A program made the position numbers and the translations under genes. A stretch of 64,000 nucleotides of DNA. Origin: Pilatotrama ljubarskyi. Lineage: Eukaryota; Basidiomycota; Agaricomycetes; Polyporales; Polyporaceae. Within the stretch, counting starts at the first letter, position 1. The number at the start of each line of letters is the position of its first letter. The stretch is from positions 124,001 to 188,000 of the forward strand of contig MU277716.1 of the NCBI GenBank assembly GCA_022385805.1, given 5' to 3'. This document shows positions 45,601 through 57,300 of the stretch, in pieces. The notes below the pieces were generated by a model, which worked only from the letters and a program-made list of their open reading frames with translations, did not search any database and was not told the DNA's origin.

Positions 45601-48600
45601 CGCTCGGGAGACGACGTTGGAAGTGACAGTACCAGCGACAGCGATGATCTGTTTGCGGAGGATCTCTTCGTCACCCCTGCACGGCCTAGAGCGATCCCGA
45701 ACAACGGGACGGTTGGTAGACCGGCCCCTCCGACGCCGAAGGCTGCTGCACGGATACTGTATATCCAGATGGTGAGTTAGGTGGCCTATCGGTTGGATCC
45801 CGGTGGCTTACTCCTTACAGGAATATGTTGAACGACAGACTCTCAAGGAGGTTTGTGATATGTCCCGTCTGTTTCGACGCCGCTCATTGCCAATTGTAGC
45901 GGATCAACGAAGGCCTCGACGAACAGAATGCGTGGCGGCTGTTCCATCAGATCCTGGACGCTCTCGTTCATATGTCGAGCCTCGGTATCGTCAGTAACTC
46001 CATCTCTTCGATACTTTCCTTCCTGCTGAAGCTTCCTACCAGCTTCACCGAGACATCAAGCTGACGAATATCTTCATCGGTAAGATGGTGCCTTATCTTC
46101 CTTGCTGCAGTACTGACACACATCGTGCAGATGGGAAGGGTGATTGCAAGGGTACGAGCTCTCTTTAATGGGGAATGAAGTCCGCGTTTACTGAGGTCCG
46201 GCTGAGTCGGAGACTTTGGTCTTGCTACTTCTAGTCTGGCCGCTGTCGATCCTTCGGACGTGGCACCCAACTTAGGACGGCATGAGGACGTGACCCTGGG
46301 TAAGCTCCTGCAATGACGTTGCCGTATGCCTGCTGGCTGATAATTCGAACCAGACGTGGGTACTGCGCTATACATCGCACCAGAACTTCAATCCAGGCGC
46401 AAGGGGCCCCGCAACAGTGCCAAGGCCGACATGTACAGCTTGGGGGTATGTTTCTCAGTTGCGCATCGCGGCACTCTAGGACACTCATGTCTATGTCCAG
46501 ATCGTTTTCTTCGAGATGAACTACTTCTTCAAGACGGAGTCCGAACGCTGGGCCGTCCTCCGGGAGCTGAGAGTGCCCTCGATCAACTTCCCTGCTGATT
46601 GGGACCCGAAACGCTCCCGACAGAAGCAGAGTACGTCTTATATCGAAACTCTTCATCTCGATACTGAGCGGCTCCAGTCATCAAGTGGCTCCTTGAGCAC
46701 GATCCCGACAAGAGGCCGACTGCGCTTGAGCTTTCGCAGAGTTCCTTACTCCCGCCTCGTCTCGAGGATGAGTATGTCAAGAGCGCGATGAAGCTCATCG
46801 CGAAGCCCGACTCTCCACATCTGCAAGCTGTGCTCTCGACGTTGTTCAGTCAGCCGGTGAAGGCCGTGCGCACCTACCTGTATGACGCCGACGCAGAGCC
46901 TCCTGAACACTCAGCCCTCAACACGCTTGTCATCGACCGCCTTAAGCACATCTTCCACCTCCATGGCGCTGTCGACATCGAACCTCCCCTTCTCATGCCT
47001 GTCACGAATCCGAAGGACGACCGTAGCCGAGCGCTCTTCTTAGATCGCCACGGCGAGGTGATCATGCTTCCCAACAATGCACTCGTCCCGTTCGCTCGTG
47101 CTGCCGCCCGTGCTGACATCAAGCGTATCAAGCGCTACCACATCAGCGATGTCTACCATCCGAAGTACGTGGCCCATGCCCGAACATGCTCGTGAAGTGT
47201 GCTGAATATGATCGATGTAGCGTGATCGCGGGGCATCCGAGGGCGACGAAGGTTGCGGTCTTTGACATCATCACTCCGGACCTCATCACGGGTCCCACAG
47301 CTGCTACGTCCGAGGCTATTTCCATTGTGAGCGACTGCTTGGACAACTTCGGCAACCTGTGGCAGCACTATGAGATCCATCTGTCCCATTCGAGGAGTAT
47401 GTGGCTATCATCATCGAGATTTGAAGGTTTGCTCACTTGGTTTCATCAGTCTTGGAGCAAGCCCTCGAACATGTGCCGCTTGAGATTCGTGGCGAGACCC
47501 TCGAGATCTTGAGCCAGTCGAAGTCGTCAACCCCTCAGAAGCGGTCCAGCTTGCTCCGGAAAGGTGTTACGCGGACAGTCAATGACTGGTTGGAGGTGCT
47601 TTCGGAGACATGTCAGTGGGATAATACACTTTTTAGGGGGCCTGCAAACCTGACACCATCAACAGATGAGTCGATCGACGCTTTCACAGAGCGATTGGAG
47701 AAGTCGTATCCGATTCTCCGCGATCTCCTTGCGCCATACATAGAGGACATCAGGTCGACCGTCCAGTTTGCCGATGCCTCAGGAGTTGCACGCCCCCTGA
47801 AGATCAACCCGCTCATGCTCAATAACCGCAGCCAATACTACGCCGACGGCGTCTGCTTCGAGGTCGTGCGGAAGAACAAGTATTCTGACGTGCTGGCCAC
47901 TGGCGGAAGGTGCGAAGCACAATCCGCTTGTCTGAAACTTTCGCTCACGTTTGCCTCAGATATGATCATGTCATCCGGCGTTACTCTCCTCCTAAACCTA
48001 AGATGGAAGCGAGCTGCGCGGTCGCACTCCAGATCTACATCGACAAGATCACCGCTTCCCTAGCAGCATACCAGAGTGCGTCCCTCCGGACGCTGCTCAA
48101 GGAGCAGAAGTCGTTCGGCTACTGGAGTCCTCGTCGTTGCGACGTGTACATAGTCTCGTATCAGCCGGGCTTCTTGGCGGAGCGCCTCGAAGTCGCTGCG
48201 ATGCTGTGGAAGCACAACATCAGCGCCGACGTCATGTACGAAGCGTCCCTGCGGGGTATGGTTGAGAGCGAGAACTATGTCGAGCAGTGCTCGCGAGAAG
48301 GCATCCTGTAAGTCGACCGTCTGGTTATATCCTGCTCCACTCACTCATGATCCACAGCTTCATCGTGCACGCAAAGCCCCGCGTGAATTCTTGGACGGCC
48401 TACAGGGTGAAGAGCGTCCTCAAGGGTACCGAGACCGAGGGTATGCTTCCATAGCAGCGCCTGTGCCAGAACTATGCTGAAAGCTTGCACAGTACCACCG
48501 AACGAGCTGGTGCCTTACCTGCAACAGCAGATCGCCGAGCAGAAGCGGATAGACGCGACCACTTCTGGGGCTGCGAACGCCGAGAACGCTCAGGCCCAGG

Positions 48601-49039
48601 CCGCTGCCGCCAAGGAACTCAATACCACAGGAGAGGTGCTAGTCGCTCTGCCGAGCGATATCAAGAAGCAACGGAAAGGACATAAGACGATGATGCTGAA
48701 CAAAGGTGAGACGCCTTTTCGTCGCCTTTGCATGCGAGTTGCTAATCGTTTTCTGTAGCCCACGAGCATGCTGTCGCCGTCAAGAACGCCATGCAGAGCA
48801 TACGGACTGTCACAGTCGACGTTCCGAATGTGGTATTCGAGGAAATGGCGAAGAATGCGAACTGGCTGACGAACGACGAGTTGCTGAAGGGGTTTGCCGC
48901 TGCGCTACCGCTGCAGCAAAGCCACTATCCTCAGCAAATCAGGGAGATGATCAAGCGGTTGAGGGACGAGCAACAACAACATTATGTGCTACTTCATGGG
49001 ACCCGTCAGGAACGTATTGTGCTGCTTCAGTTGAATTAG
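42681..49039 (+). CDS. GCN2: GCN2 eIF2-alpha kinase
   Basis: The start MDPQVEDRQQEEITALR is spliced to SIYDKDFTVREAKAWKV, the RWD domain that binds GCN1, which continues TFPKTYPTLACPIFKVEQG. A charged coiled region (RRQREEEQAALEQQRAMELA) follows. The pseudokinase spans about 43,700-45,180 (HNLVAVLAVKLTIPRPPDNP, WQDYLSQILAAINTLHAAGI). The active kinase begins GRGGYGEVVKARNKIDNRIY-AVKRIKL, has the long acidic insert typical of eIF2alpha kinases (45,410-45,700), then LHRDIKLTNIFID, VGDFGLATSSLAAVD and VGTALYIAPELQS. A HisRS-like domain follows from about 46,790 (DRLKHIFHLHGAVDIEPPLL, LPNNALVPFARAAARADIKR), and a C-terminal dimer/ribosome-binding region ends at TAG 49037-49039. GCN2 senses uncharged tRNA and phosphorylates eIF2alpha on amino acid starvation. 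All domains are present in order and the catalytic residues are intact. More than 15 introns. Confidence 0.95.
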
Positions 49040-49358
49040 TAGTATCCTGTATTGTTTATGCTTTTCTGCTCTGTATTTCCTTAGTCTGGTCTCGTCATGC
49101 TATGCCTTCGTCATACCTGCAACTCCTCCCAGCCTCCAGCCTAATGGATGTCGCAGGCGCCGCGACCGTGTCTATGGTCTATGCCTACTTGACTGCCTCG
49201 TCGAGTCTGCAGCGGGGGTTACCACTACTGAACAAGTCACGCTAATCATGACTGGTGGCTCGCTGCTGCAACCGGGCAGTTATATTGCTTTGGGTTCTGA
49301 CCGTCTTGCCTCCAAGTCAGGTGAAGTAGGTAGGTGTACTCCTCGAGAAGGCAAAAAC

Positions 49359-49430
49359 TTCCAATACGGGGAATCGAACCCCGGGCTATCGCGTGAGAGG
49401 CGATAATGTTAGCCACTACACCATATCGGA
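49359..49430 (-). tRNA. tRNA-Glu(CTC)
   Basis: Minus strand, 72 nt, no intron. The acceptor TCCGATA pairs with TATTGGA (one G-T), with a 3' A as discriminator. The A box is TGGTGTAGTGGCTAACA. The anticodon arm ATCGC-CTCTCAC-GCGAT carries anticodon CTC for Glu. The T arm CGGGG-TTCGATT-CCCCG is the perfect B box. Confidence 0.95.
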
Positions 49431-49894
49431 TTCAAAGGTAAAAGTGCGTAAGCCATACTCTGCATGTTACAACAATGTACGCGAGGCTTCCCGAAGGCTC
49501 TATGGCACAAGTTCAAGTTGCATCTTACCGACACGCGCGCGCCGTCTGGCACAAATATACCGGCCTATCTGCTATCTCTGTCTCAGAAGAGCATCGTCAT
49601 GGTCTCAGGAGCATTGGCTTGTTTTGATGTCTAGCTTGGCGATGTTCACTCCATGCCGTTACCACCTTCATGACCGTGAAGATCAGTGATGCTGATGTAC
49701 GAACCTGTGCTCTTCGACATGGCGCCCTCGGTATTGGCTGTCGGTGGCAACGTCTTCCGACGCTAGAGATCCGAATGGAGGGCTATAAGCTAGTCGTCGA
49801 GTTGAAGGTGCTCGTCCTGTCCTGGACGACGACGACGATACCCTGCGTGCTCTATACAGTAGTCTCTGGCTGGTCCTCCTTCTACGACTCTCGT

Positions 49895-49940
49895 TTGCTT
49901 CTTGCTGTTCTTGCTTCTTGCTTCTTGCTTCTTGCTCTTC
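49895..49940 (+). repeat. TTGCTTC heptamer repeat in a pyrimidine-rich leader
   Basis: About five near-perfect copies of TTGCTTC/TTGCTGTTC end roughly 65 bp before the ATG at 50005, so the array probably lies in the core promoter or 5' untranslated region. Confidence 0.7.
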
Positions 49941-50004
49941 ACTTCCACGTCTTGCTTTGAAGCTCCTTGACGATTCAGCACCACGCCGCCAGCATCAGCG
50001 AGAT

Positions 50005-51372
50005 ATGTTCAGCCGCACTGCAGAGTCTATTGCCCATGCATCGCGCAGCGTTTCGCCAGCACTGCACATGCTTGACCCCGAGCAGCGCCTCAGGCTAGCC
50101 AAGTCTAGCCAGAAGGTTGGCAAGCTGCTCGGCGAGATGCCTGTCATCGACATCATTCCTGCCTCTCCAGAGAGTGCCAGCGCGCCTTCCATGAGCCTCA
50201 GCATGCAGACGCGGCCGTTGAACGTGACGAAGAAGGGCAAGCGGAAGGCTCCTCCTGCACCTGTCCTGCGGTACAAGTTGCCGTCCACTAGGCCCTTCGG
50301 CTTTGGCTCGGATGATTCGGTGGACTCGAGTATAACGCCCCCGAGAGCAATCCCGTGCGCTCTGAATCTCGCGTCGCCCATGAGTACCAATTTATCCCCG
50401 TTCCCCTACGGCTACATGAAGTATGTTCGCCTCGATATCCCATCTGCAGTCTAAGAGAGTGCTGACAGTCTCAGAACTCCCCTTACGCCCGAGTACTTGA
50501 GCCCGCTCACTCCAGTCTCCCCCCTCTCGCCCATTAAGACTCCGGATATTCAAGAGCACCGACTGCAGACTCTGCGTCGCCTCGCGCGCATGTCTCGTGC
50601 CTTCCGCGAAACCATCGTAGAGGAGTTCGCCATGTCGTCCATGGGTCCGCAGGCGACGTCCGAGGTGCACAACGTCAAGACGTACCTCGATCTGTACCGC
50701 ATGTCCATGAAGGTCGCCGCACGGCGCTCGCAGATGCTCGCACCGCCTGGTCGGAGGCGCAGCCGCTCCGTCAGCGAACTCCAGAGGCAAAGTGTAGCTG
50801 ACAGTGCATCCGTCTACAGCACGGACACGCGCGCGAGCTTCCTCATGCCGCGTTCCGCGACCTCCGCACGGTTCAGTCGCATGTCCTACGTCCTAGCTCT
50901 CGGGTCGCCTCCTGTTTCCCCGAACGTCCCCGACTCGCCCTCGTCCTCGCCCGCACCGACGGAGGATTCCCCCCTTCAGCAGCAACAGTCTGTCGCGCAG
51001 GCCAAGGCAGTCATCCTCGGAGCGGACGCACAGCTCATGGAGGCCTTCCGCCGCCGTTTCGGAATACGCCAGGGCTCGTTCTCGGCAGACCCGCGTCGCA
51101 TCAGCACGCATCCGACTACCCCGCGTTCGCCGTTCGCTACTGCCAAGTCGCCGAGGGTGCCATACTGGGTGCGTAGCGCGTATCGCTCGCGCGAAGGTTC
51201 GGTGAGGAGGAAGCGCGCGATGTCGCGGCTCCCGCCGACACCGCGCACGATGCGGAAGGAGCGGAGGCAGGGATGGGGTGGGGAGTGGAAGCGAGGGAAG
51301 ATGGGCGATGTGGTGGAGAAGCTGAAGGAGCTGGAGATTGGTGATGCGGACCCCTTCGCCGCGGCCACATAG
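50005..51372 (+). CDS. Unknown Ser/Pro-rich protein
   Basis: Two exons. Exon 1 reads MFSRTAESIAHASRSVSPAL and ends GYMK, with a donor near 50420. The join across 50,421-50,475 gives MKTPLTPEYLSPLTPVSPLS. A frame starting at 49918 would add 29 residues, but the ATG at 50005 follows the pyrimidine-rich leader and is preferred. One short region looks folded and conserved: HRLQTLRRLARMSRAFRETI then VEEFA, and again VKTYLDLYRMSMKVAARRSQ. The rest is low complexity, with many SP/TP sites that could be phosphorylated by proline-directed kinases, then a basic segment (RRKRAMSRLPPTPRTMRKER) and an acidic end with DVVEKLKELEIGDADPFAAA. No signal peptide or membrane span. I do not recognise the family. 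Confidence 0.72.
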
Positions 51373-51805
51373 TCCCTTTCTGCAGGTCTCATTGTAGCAC
51401 AAACGGCTCGTACTGATATGCGGAAGGCGGATGTTGATCGTGTACGCATGTGTCTTATGGAATGCTACCAAGTCTCAGCCCTCAGTCTTGTCCACTGCGA
51501 ACGGATACGTTGATCTGAAGAGATGCAGGTTCCGCGAGCTTACTATTCACCTAGAGTGTATGTATCGGATAAGGCGCCGAATGCTACCGTAGCAATTTCT
51601 CATCATGTCATTGCTCGATGGGTCCACAATACACTAGGCTCGCCGAACCAGCCGCGAAAATCTCGCAACGATCCCCCCTGACATGCGAATGCGTTCGTCT
51701 GCTCGCACATGGCCCGGCAGTGGACGTGGAGCAAGGCGGTTCATGGACACGACTGTCCACGTAAAGTACAGTCGGTGACGACTGTGGACGAAAGCAGTGA
51801 ACAGT

Positions 51806-52983
51806 TCAGTTCAGACTCGGTTCGGACTGATCAGACATGCCCTTGCGTACTGGCTGCGTGAGCAGCATTGTGACGAGAGGGCGTGGCGTTGACGCGTCCA
51901 GCTCTGGGAGATTCCCTATTGCTGTGGAAGGTATTAGCTCATCGTTCTGAGACCACTGAACATAAGGAGCACTGACGATCCCCGGCCCGTCCGATGAGCA
52001 GTTTGCTTCTCCCGTTTGAATGTACTGGATGACGTGTTCCAACGTCACAGGCTTGCGCGTCCAGAACAAGCGATGCATATACCAATACGCCGCCTCAGTC
52101 TGGAGTTTGCTGAGGATCTTCTCTTCCTCGGGGAACAACTGATGAACGGGCGGCGGTACGCTGAAGTCATACTTCACCGATCAAGAGGTCAGGTATCCGA
52201 TGAAGATGTCGTGTTTGCTCTTGCCCCTGACATGCGGTGCGGGGTTGTCGAGAAGCCCGGTGGGCGGATTCATGATGAAGTGCACGAGTCCCTCAAAAAA
52301 TGTGTGGCACTTCGGAACGAGGATGCCCGCGTTGGAAGGAGGGAGGGGAGGGACCAGAGATCGGAAGCGGTCCTTTTGCCGCACGTCGAGGCCAAAGTAG
52401 GATTGGGGCAGCAGGAGGATATACCCGGGGATGAGCTCGAGCTTGTACGGGTCTTCTTCCTGAATATCGAGGTGGCGGAGACGGATAGCATGTGGGAAAG
52501 GAGAAGAGCCTTTGTTGGGGCTATAGAGCTCGGCGTAGTCCCAAGCTGGACATGTAGGAACATAGTGACCCTCTCGTGAGATCTCCGCTGCGGCACTGAG
52601 GCGGTCGTCTGGAAGGAGAATCTGTTGATCAACTAGCGACGTGGCGACCTCGTAGACGTACTAGCAGAGCGCGTCTTCGCCCCCATGATGCATGGGATGC
52701 CCCGGGACGTCAAACAGCGCAGCGCGACCAACCTCTTGTGTTGTTCCTCGGGGGGAGGCGGACGATACTCGAAGAATTCTTCGTCAATCAGGTGTCGTGC
52801 AACCGCGAGTCTCAGCGGGAGAATGCTCGAATACGCACTGGTGCGACGGCGACAGTGCGATAAGGGCGATATTTGGTGCAAATGTCTCAGGCTCAGTCTG
52901 AGATTTAGAACTAAAGCAGTCGGCAATCGAGCGAGGCCTCCGCCGGACGATTGTCGCATGATTGGAAAGACGAGGACTTGCAC
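51806..52983 (-). CDS. Unknown protein, exon structure uncertain
   Basis: The last exon (stop 51806-51808) has MKYDFSVPPPVHQLFPEEEK, TEAAYWYMHRLFWTRKPVTL and EHVIQYIQTGEANCSSDGPG. Upstream exons include FRSLVPPLPPSNAGILVPKC and HTFFEGLVHFIMNPPTGLLD, a Pro-rich exon reading EEFFEYRPPPPEEQHKRLVA, and a frame ending PSHQCVFEHSPAETR. Splices join them but the upstream start is unclear; the frame from 52983 (MQVLVFPIMRQSSGGGLARL) may be only partly coding. The text reads like real protein (aromatic-rich, balanced), and similar short proteins of unknown role are common in basidiomycetes. No catalytic motif is visible. An alternative is that the gene begins nearer 53002. Confidence 0.45.
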
Positions 52984-54341
52984 TCAATGCACTGGATAAC
53001 ATAGATGACAGGTGAGTACTAGCGTCCGGACGGAGTCATGGCCCACCTGTAGCATATTTGAGGCAAACCTGGCAATAATGCATGCGGCAGTAGCTCGAGG
53101 GGGTTTCGGTCCTCGGAGGGCCGCGCCGCGGGTGTCTCAGTAACGAAACTGCATACTTGCTCAGTCACAGTGCCAGATACCACACGAGAATTCCTGTGGC
53201 GTCGACGGTGGAACCCACGAAGATCCTTCTTCAGATGTGACGCTGCTCCCTCCGATCACGGTGTTCTTCGTTCGGTACTGGCTTTAGAGTTTGGTGATCT
53301 TTCAGCTGGGACGTCTTCGATAGGACGTCTGCTGTCAGCTGTTGCAAACAATATGGGGAGCGCGATATGTCTCGAGAGCCCTATATATAAGAGCCAACCG
53401 GAACAAACGTGCAGACCACTCTCCCTCCCTCGTCATACCAGATGGTGTACACCTCCTCGCATTCCACTGGAACTTGCTCTGTAAGAACAGCATACGGGCC
53501 GTCTGCTCGACGTGCTGGTCGGCTGGGAGAAATGGTTGCGATCCCGACCTGACAATTCCAAATTGTGAGTGTGGGTATATGCTCATCGACTTCCCATGCA
53601 TTAACCGAGCTCCTAGTCGGTACTCTGCAAGCATCGAGCCTCTTCGGACGATGATGGACAGCGGCGGCCGACGAGTGCATCGCTGCGCCCACAAAGTCTC
53701 AGGCGAGGGAGGCAGGATGACGTAGAGGGGCGTCTATACGCGGTACCGTGACTGACGCGTTGTTTGCGGGTGTTATCGGCGACGCGGTTGCGTTGGGAGG
53801 GACGCCCACAGCGCCAAACAGGATGTGTTGATGTCGAGGCCTCTCCTCTTGTGATCCTTTGCTTCTTTCGCTCCTCGTCGACGCACCCGATTCTCGCAGC
53901 CCAGGTTCACTCCTCGGTCTCAGGATTCTCGTTGCCCCGGCGCGCGGTGGAGGTCACGGTCATCACAGCCTGGCAAAGCAACCTTGCTCTCAAAGCAAGG
54001 TACGTCGTCGACGCTCTTCTCGTCGCTGCTTCTCACCCTCTCGACCAGCGGTAAGTAGCCAGCAGAAGCAACAGCAATAACCCAACACATCAAGTAACGA
54101 TCCTACGAGTCTACGAGCATCCTGGCTTCACGACACGTTCAGGCATCTTCCCATCTCACGCAAGATCTCACGACTGCACATCTCTTCGCTCTTCAAGTTT
54201 TCTCATCTGTACTAACGACATAACGCGACTTTTACGCGACAAGAACGACTCTGTTGTATTCACGACATTCCACGCTTTCAATTTCCATCTCACTCACGAA
54301 GCACAAGCACGATCACGACTTAGACACGGACATTCAGCAAG
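52984..54341. other. Intergenic region and 5' leader of the large Ser-rich gene
   Basis: No gene was recognised between about 53,003 and 54,080. From 54,085 to the ATG at 54342 the plus strand is rich in C/T/A with few G, like a long 5' untranslated region. Confidence 0.5.
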
Positions 54342-57300
54342 ATGCGTAACACGCTACCCCTCTTGTCTCGTGCTCCCGCCCCAAGCTCGTCCTATGCTCG
54401 CTCCTCGTCACCCCTCTCACCAGCTGACATCACCCCTCAAGACCCCGTCCCCACCATCCGCCTCATCTCCGCCACCCCGTCCGCGGCAGGCTCCGCCGGC
54501 GATGCAAGCATCTCCTTCGCCAGCTCTTCCTACGCGTCCATCGCGCCCTTTGCCTCGTCCCCTCTCGCCCCCAAGCCCGATTCCGAGGCGACCCGCAAAC
54601 GCATCGTGCCCAAGAAGTCCAAGCTCGGGCTTCTAGGCGGGGGGAAGACGAAGGAGAAGGTCAACAAGGACTTCTCCGACGTCGTCCGTCGCGTCGGCGG
54701 CGCGCCCTCCACCGGGCGTGGCGGCTTCGAGATCTACGTTGACCAAAACGACGATCCGGAGCTCGGCGAGATCGTCGTGGTGAAGAAGAAGAAGTCCCGT
54801 CTCGGACTCGACGGCATGAAGTGGGGCACTCTCGGGGAGGTCACCAACGTTCCCTCGGCGCCCAAGGAACAGAAGTCGGCGCCTGCGGACGGCCTCCTCA
54901 AGGTCAAGGGCGATGAAAGCCAGAAATGGTGGAGCATCGGCCGCGGCAGGAAAGATTCGAAGGGCAAGGACAAGGAACAGAAAGCACCTGCCCGCTCGAA
55001 GAGTACGTCTGGTGGTACATTGTCGCTAGATCGTGCTTGCTGACGCGTTTCGTTGCAGCTCCCGAGCCTTCCAAACCGCTCGAGACGCGCGCGCGATTCA
55101 ACTCGCTCGACTCTGGCGTTCTCCTCAACAGCCCCGCCTCGCGCCCCGAGAAGAAGAAACAGGGTACTGCGTCCTCTGTCAAGTCCCTGCTCGAGGTGCC
55201 CGTCATCGGCGCTGCGCCTGCCGACGAGAACGCCCCGGCTACGAACGGTCTCCTCTCGGCTGATGCCCCACCCACTGGCTCCATTGCTGTGCGTGCGATC
55301 CGCTCGATGCGGTCCCTCGCACGCATGGCCAGCTGGGCGCAGCTCTCGAACGATAAGGAAGGCAACGCTGGCCCTGCGGCCGCTACGATTACGGACACGG
55401 TGAAGTCCGCCAAGACCAGGGAGGAGAAGAAGGACGAAAAGAAGACGAAGGACGAAAAGAAGACGAAGGAGAAGGGGGAGACGACGAAGAAAAAGAAGAA
55501 AAAAGACAAGGAGAAGACGAAGGAGAAGGAAAGCCGGGTGAAGGAGAGCAAGGAGGCGACCGTTCGCTACTCCGGCAGTAGCTTCGAGGCGGGGGCGCTC
55601 AGCGCTCAAGGCAGCCCCGCCCCGCTCAAGACCGAGGACGGCGCGCGCACGCTCAGCCGCAAGAAGCAGAGCATGCTCGGCCTCGGCCTCCCGTCTACCC
55701 TCCGCCTCGCAACCGTCCGCGACGCGTCCAGCTCAACCACGGGCTCGTCCGCCGGCGTCCCGCAGGCGCCTCAGCGCCTCTCGGTCGACTCCGCGCACCT
55801 CATCCTCAACGCGCAGGGCCGCCCGTCGTCCATTCTCTCGAGCGGTTCTTCGCTGCGCCCGCCCTCCACCGCCTCGGGCATCTCGACGTTCTCCGGCGGG
55901 CGCTCCCCGCGCTCGTCGTCGAGCTCGGTCGCCTCCGTCCGCTGGGACGAGGCCGGCCTGCAGACCGCGAAGGAGATGCAGCGCAAGGAGCGGCGCACGA
56001 AGCGCGAGAAGGACAGGGAGAGTGGCAAGACGACAAAGGAGAGCAGGCGCACGTCAGACTCGCGCCGCCGCACGCCCATCTCGGAGATCTTCCCTGAGGC
56101 GCAGATGCAGAGCAAGCAGCGCGAGCCTTCGCTCTCGCCGCCCGCGTCCATTGCGGAGCGTCCAATTGTGATGATTGAAGAGGCGACGGCGGATGGGCAC
56201 TCTGCGCCGACGGATGACGAGGAAGAGCGCAAGGAAGCGCAGGGCGAGTTGGACTTCAGCGAGACACCGGTCAAGCGCGCGCGGCCGCGCCCGATGTCTG
56301 AGCAGATGCTTGGGCGGCCGCGTCCTCAACCGATCTGTGACGATGGCGATGGCGATGGTAAGCCTAATCATCTAGTACGTGTTCCATACTAACGCCTTCA
56401 GTACAGCCGTGCTCTCGATCCTCGATGCGGCGACGAATGACTTGGCCTCCCTCATCAACCGCTTGGACCTCGAGGCCACCCCTGCAAGCACCAACAACAC
56501 ACCGCTGTGCTTGTCGCCTTTGCAGGTCGCACAGGAGAGCCCGCTCAAGGCGCGCGCTGCACACCGCAGCAGCCCGCTCAACCCCGAGCTCCGCGAGAGC
56601 ACTGCGTCCATCGCGTCTCTCAGGCCGTATGCGAAGTCTCAGTCCTCGGCGTCCCCGCCTGTGCTGTCCTCAAAGCCGTCGAAGACGCTCTCCAAGGCGT
56701 CGGGGCTCATCGGTCAGCAGATCGCGCCTTGGAGCGAGCTCGACTGGAAGGTGTCCCCTCGGAAGCCGCTCGTCAGGCCCAAGGCGGCCGCGCATCTCAC
56801 GCACAAGCGCACGCCTACGCCGTCCCCTGCGGACCCTGCACCAGTATTCCAGCCACTGCGTCCCGCGAAACTCAAGGCCGCGAGCCCCGTTCTGTCCTCG
56901 TCGCCTTCGCTGCACACCTTGACGCCCCCTGTCGGTCCCGCAGATGGCGCTGCGCCTTCCTCGCGCACCTTCGGTAACCGGCCGTCCAAGGTCGGTCTCG
57001 ACATGGCCAAGCTTGATAGTAGCGAAGCCGCGCCGTCGCCGTCGCCGACGCCCGTGTTCAGCAAGATCGGCGCTGGCAGCGGGCACCACCGCAAGAGCTC
57101 GTCACTCATCCCGATGAACAGCAAGGGCAGCGTCGGCAGCCTGCGCAGGATGGGCGTGCCGATGTCCGCGGAGGCGCGCAAGGGCCTCGGGCTGTGTGGG
57201 ACGCTTGGCGGGTCGACTGAGCCGGACGTCGACCCCGAGGATCCGGACTCTGATATTCCGGACGAGTTGCAGGTTATCCTGTCCGGACAGTCGGACGACG

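Noticed and set aside
54734..55609. 291-codon minus-strand frame opposite the large Ser-rich gene, rich in Leu/Phe
   Set aside because: It mirrors the Lys/Glu codons (AAG/GAG become CTT/CTC) of the plus-strand gene; no family motif, and the plus-strand frame is supported by splicing.
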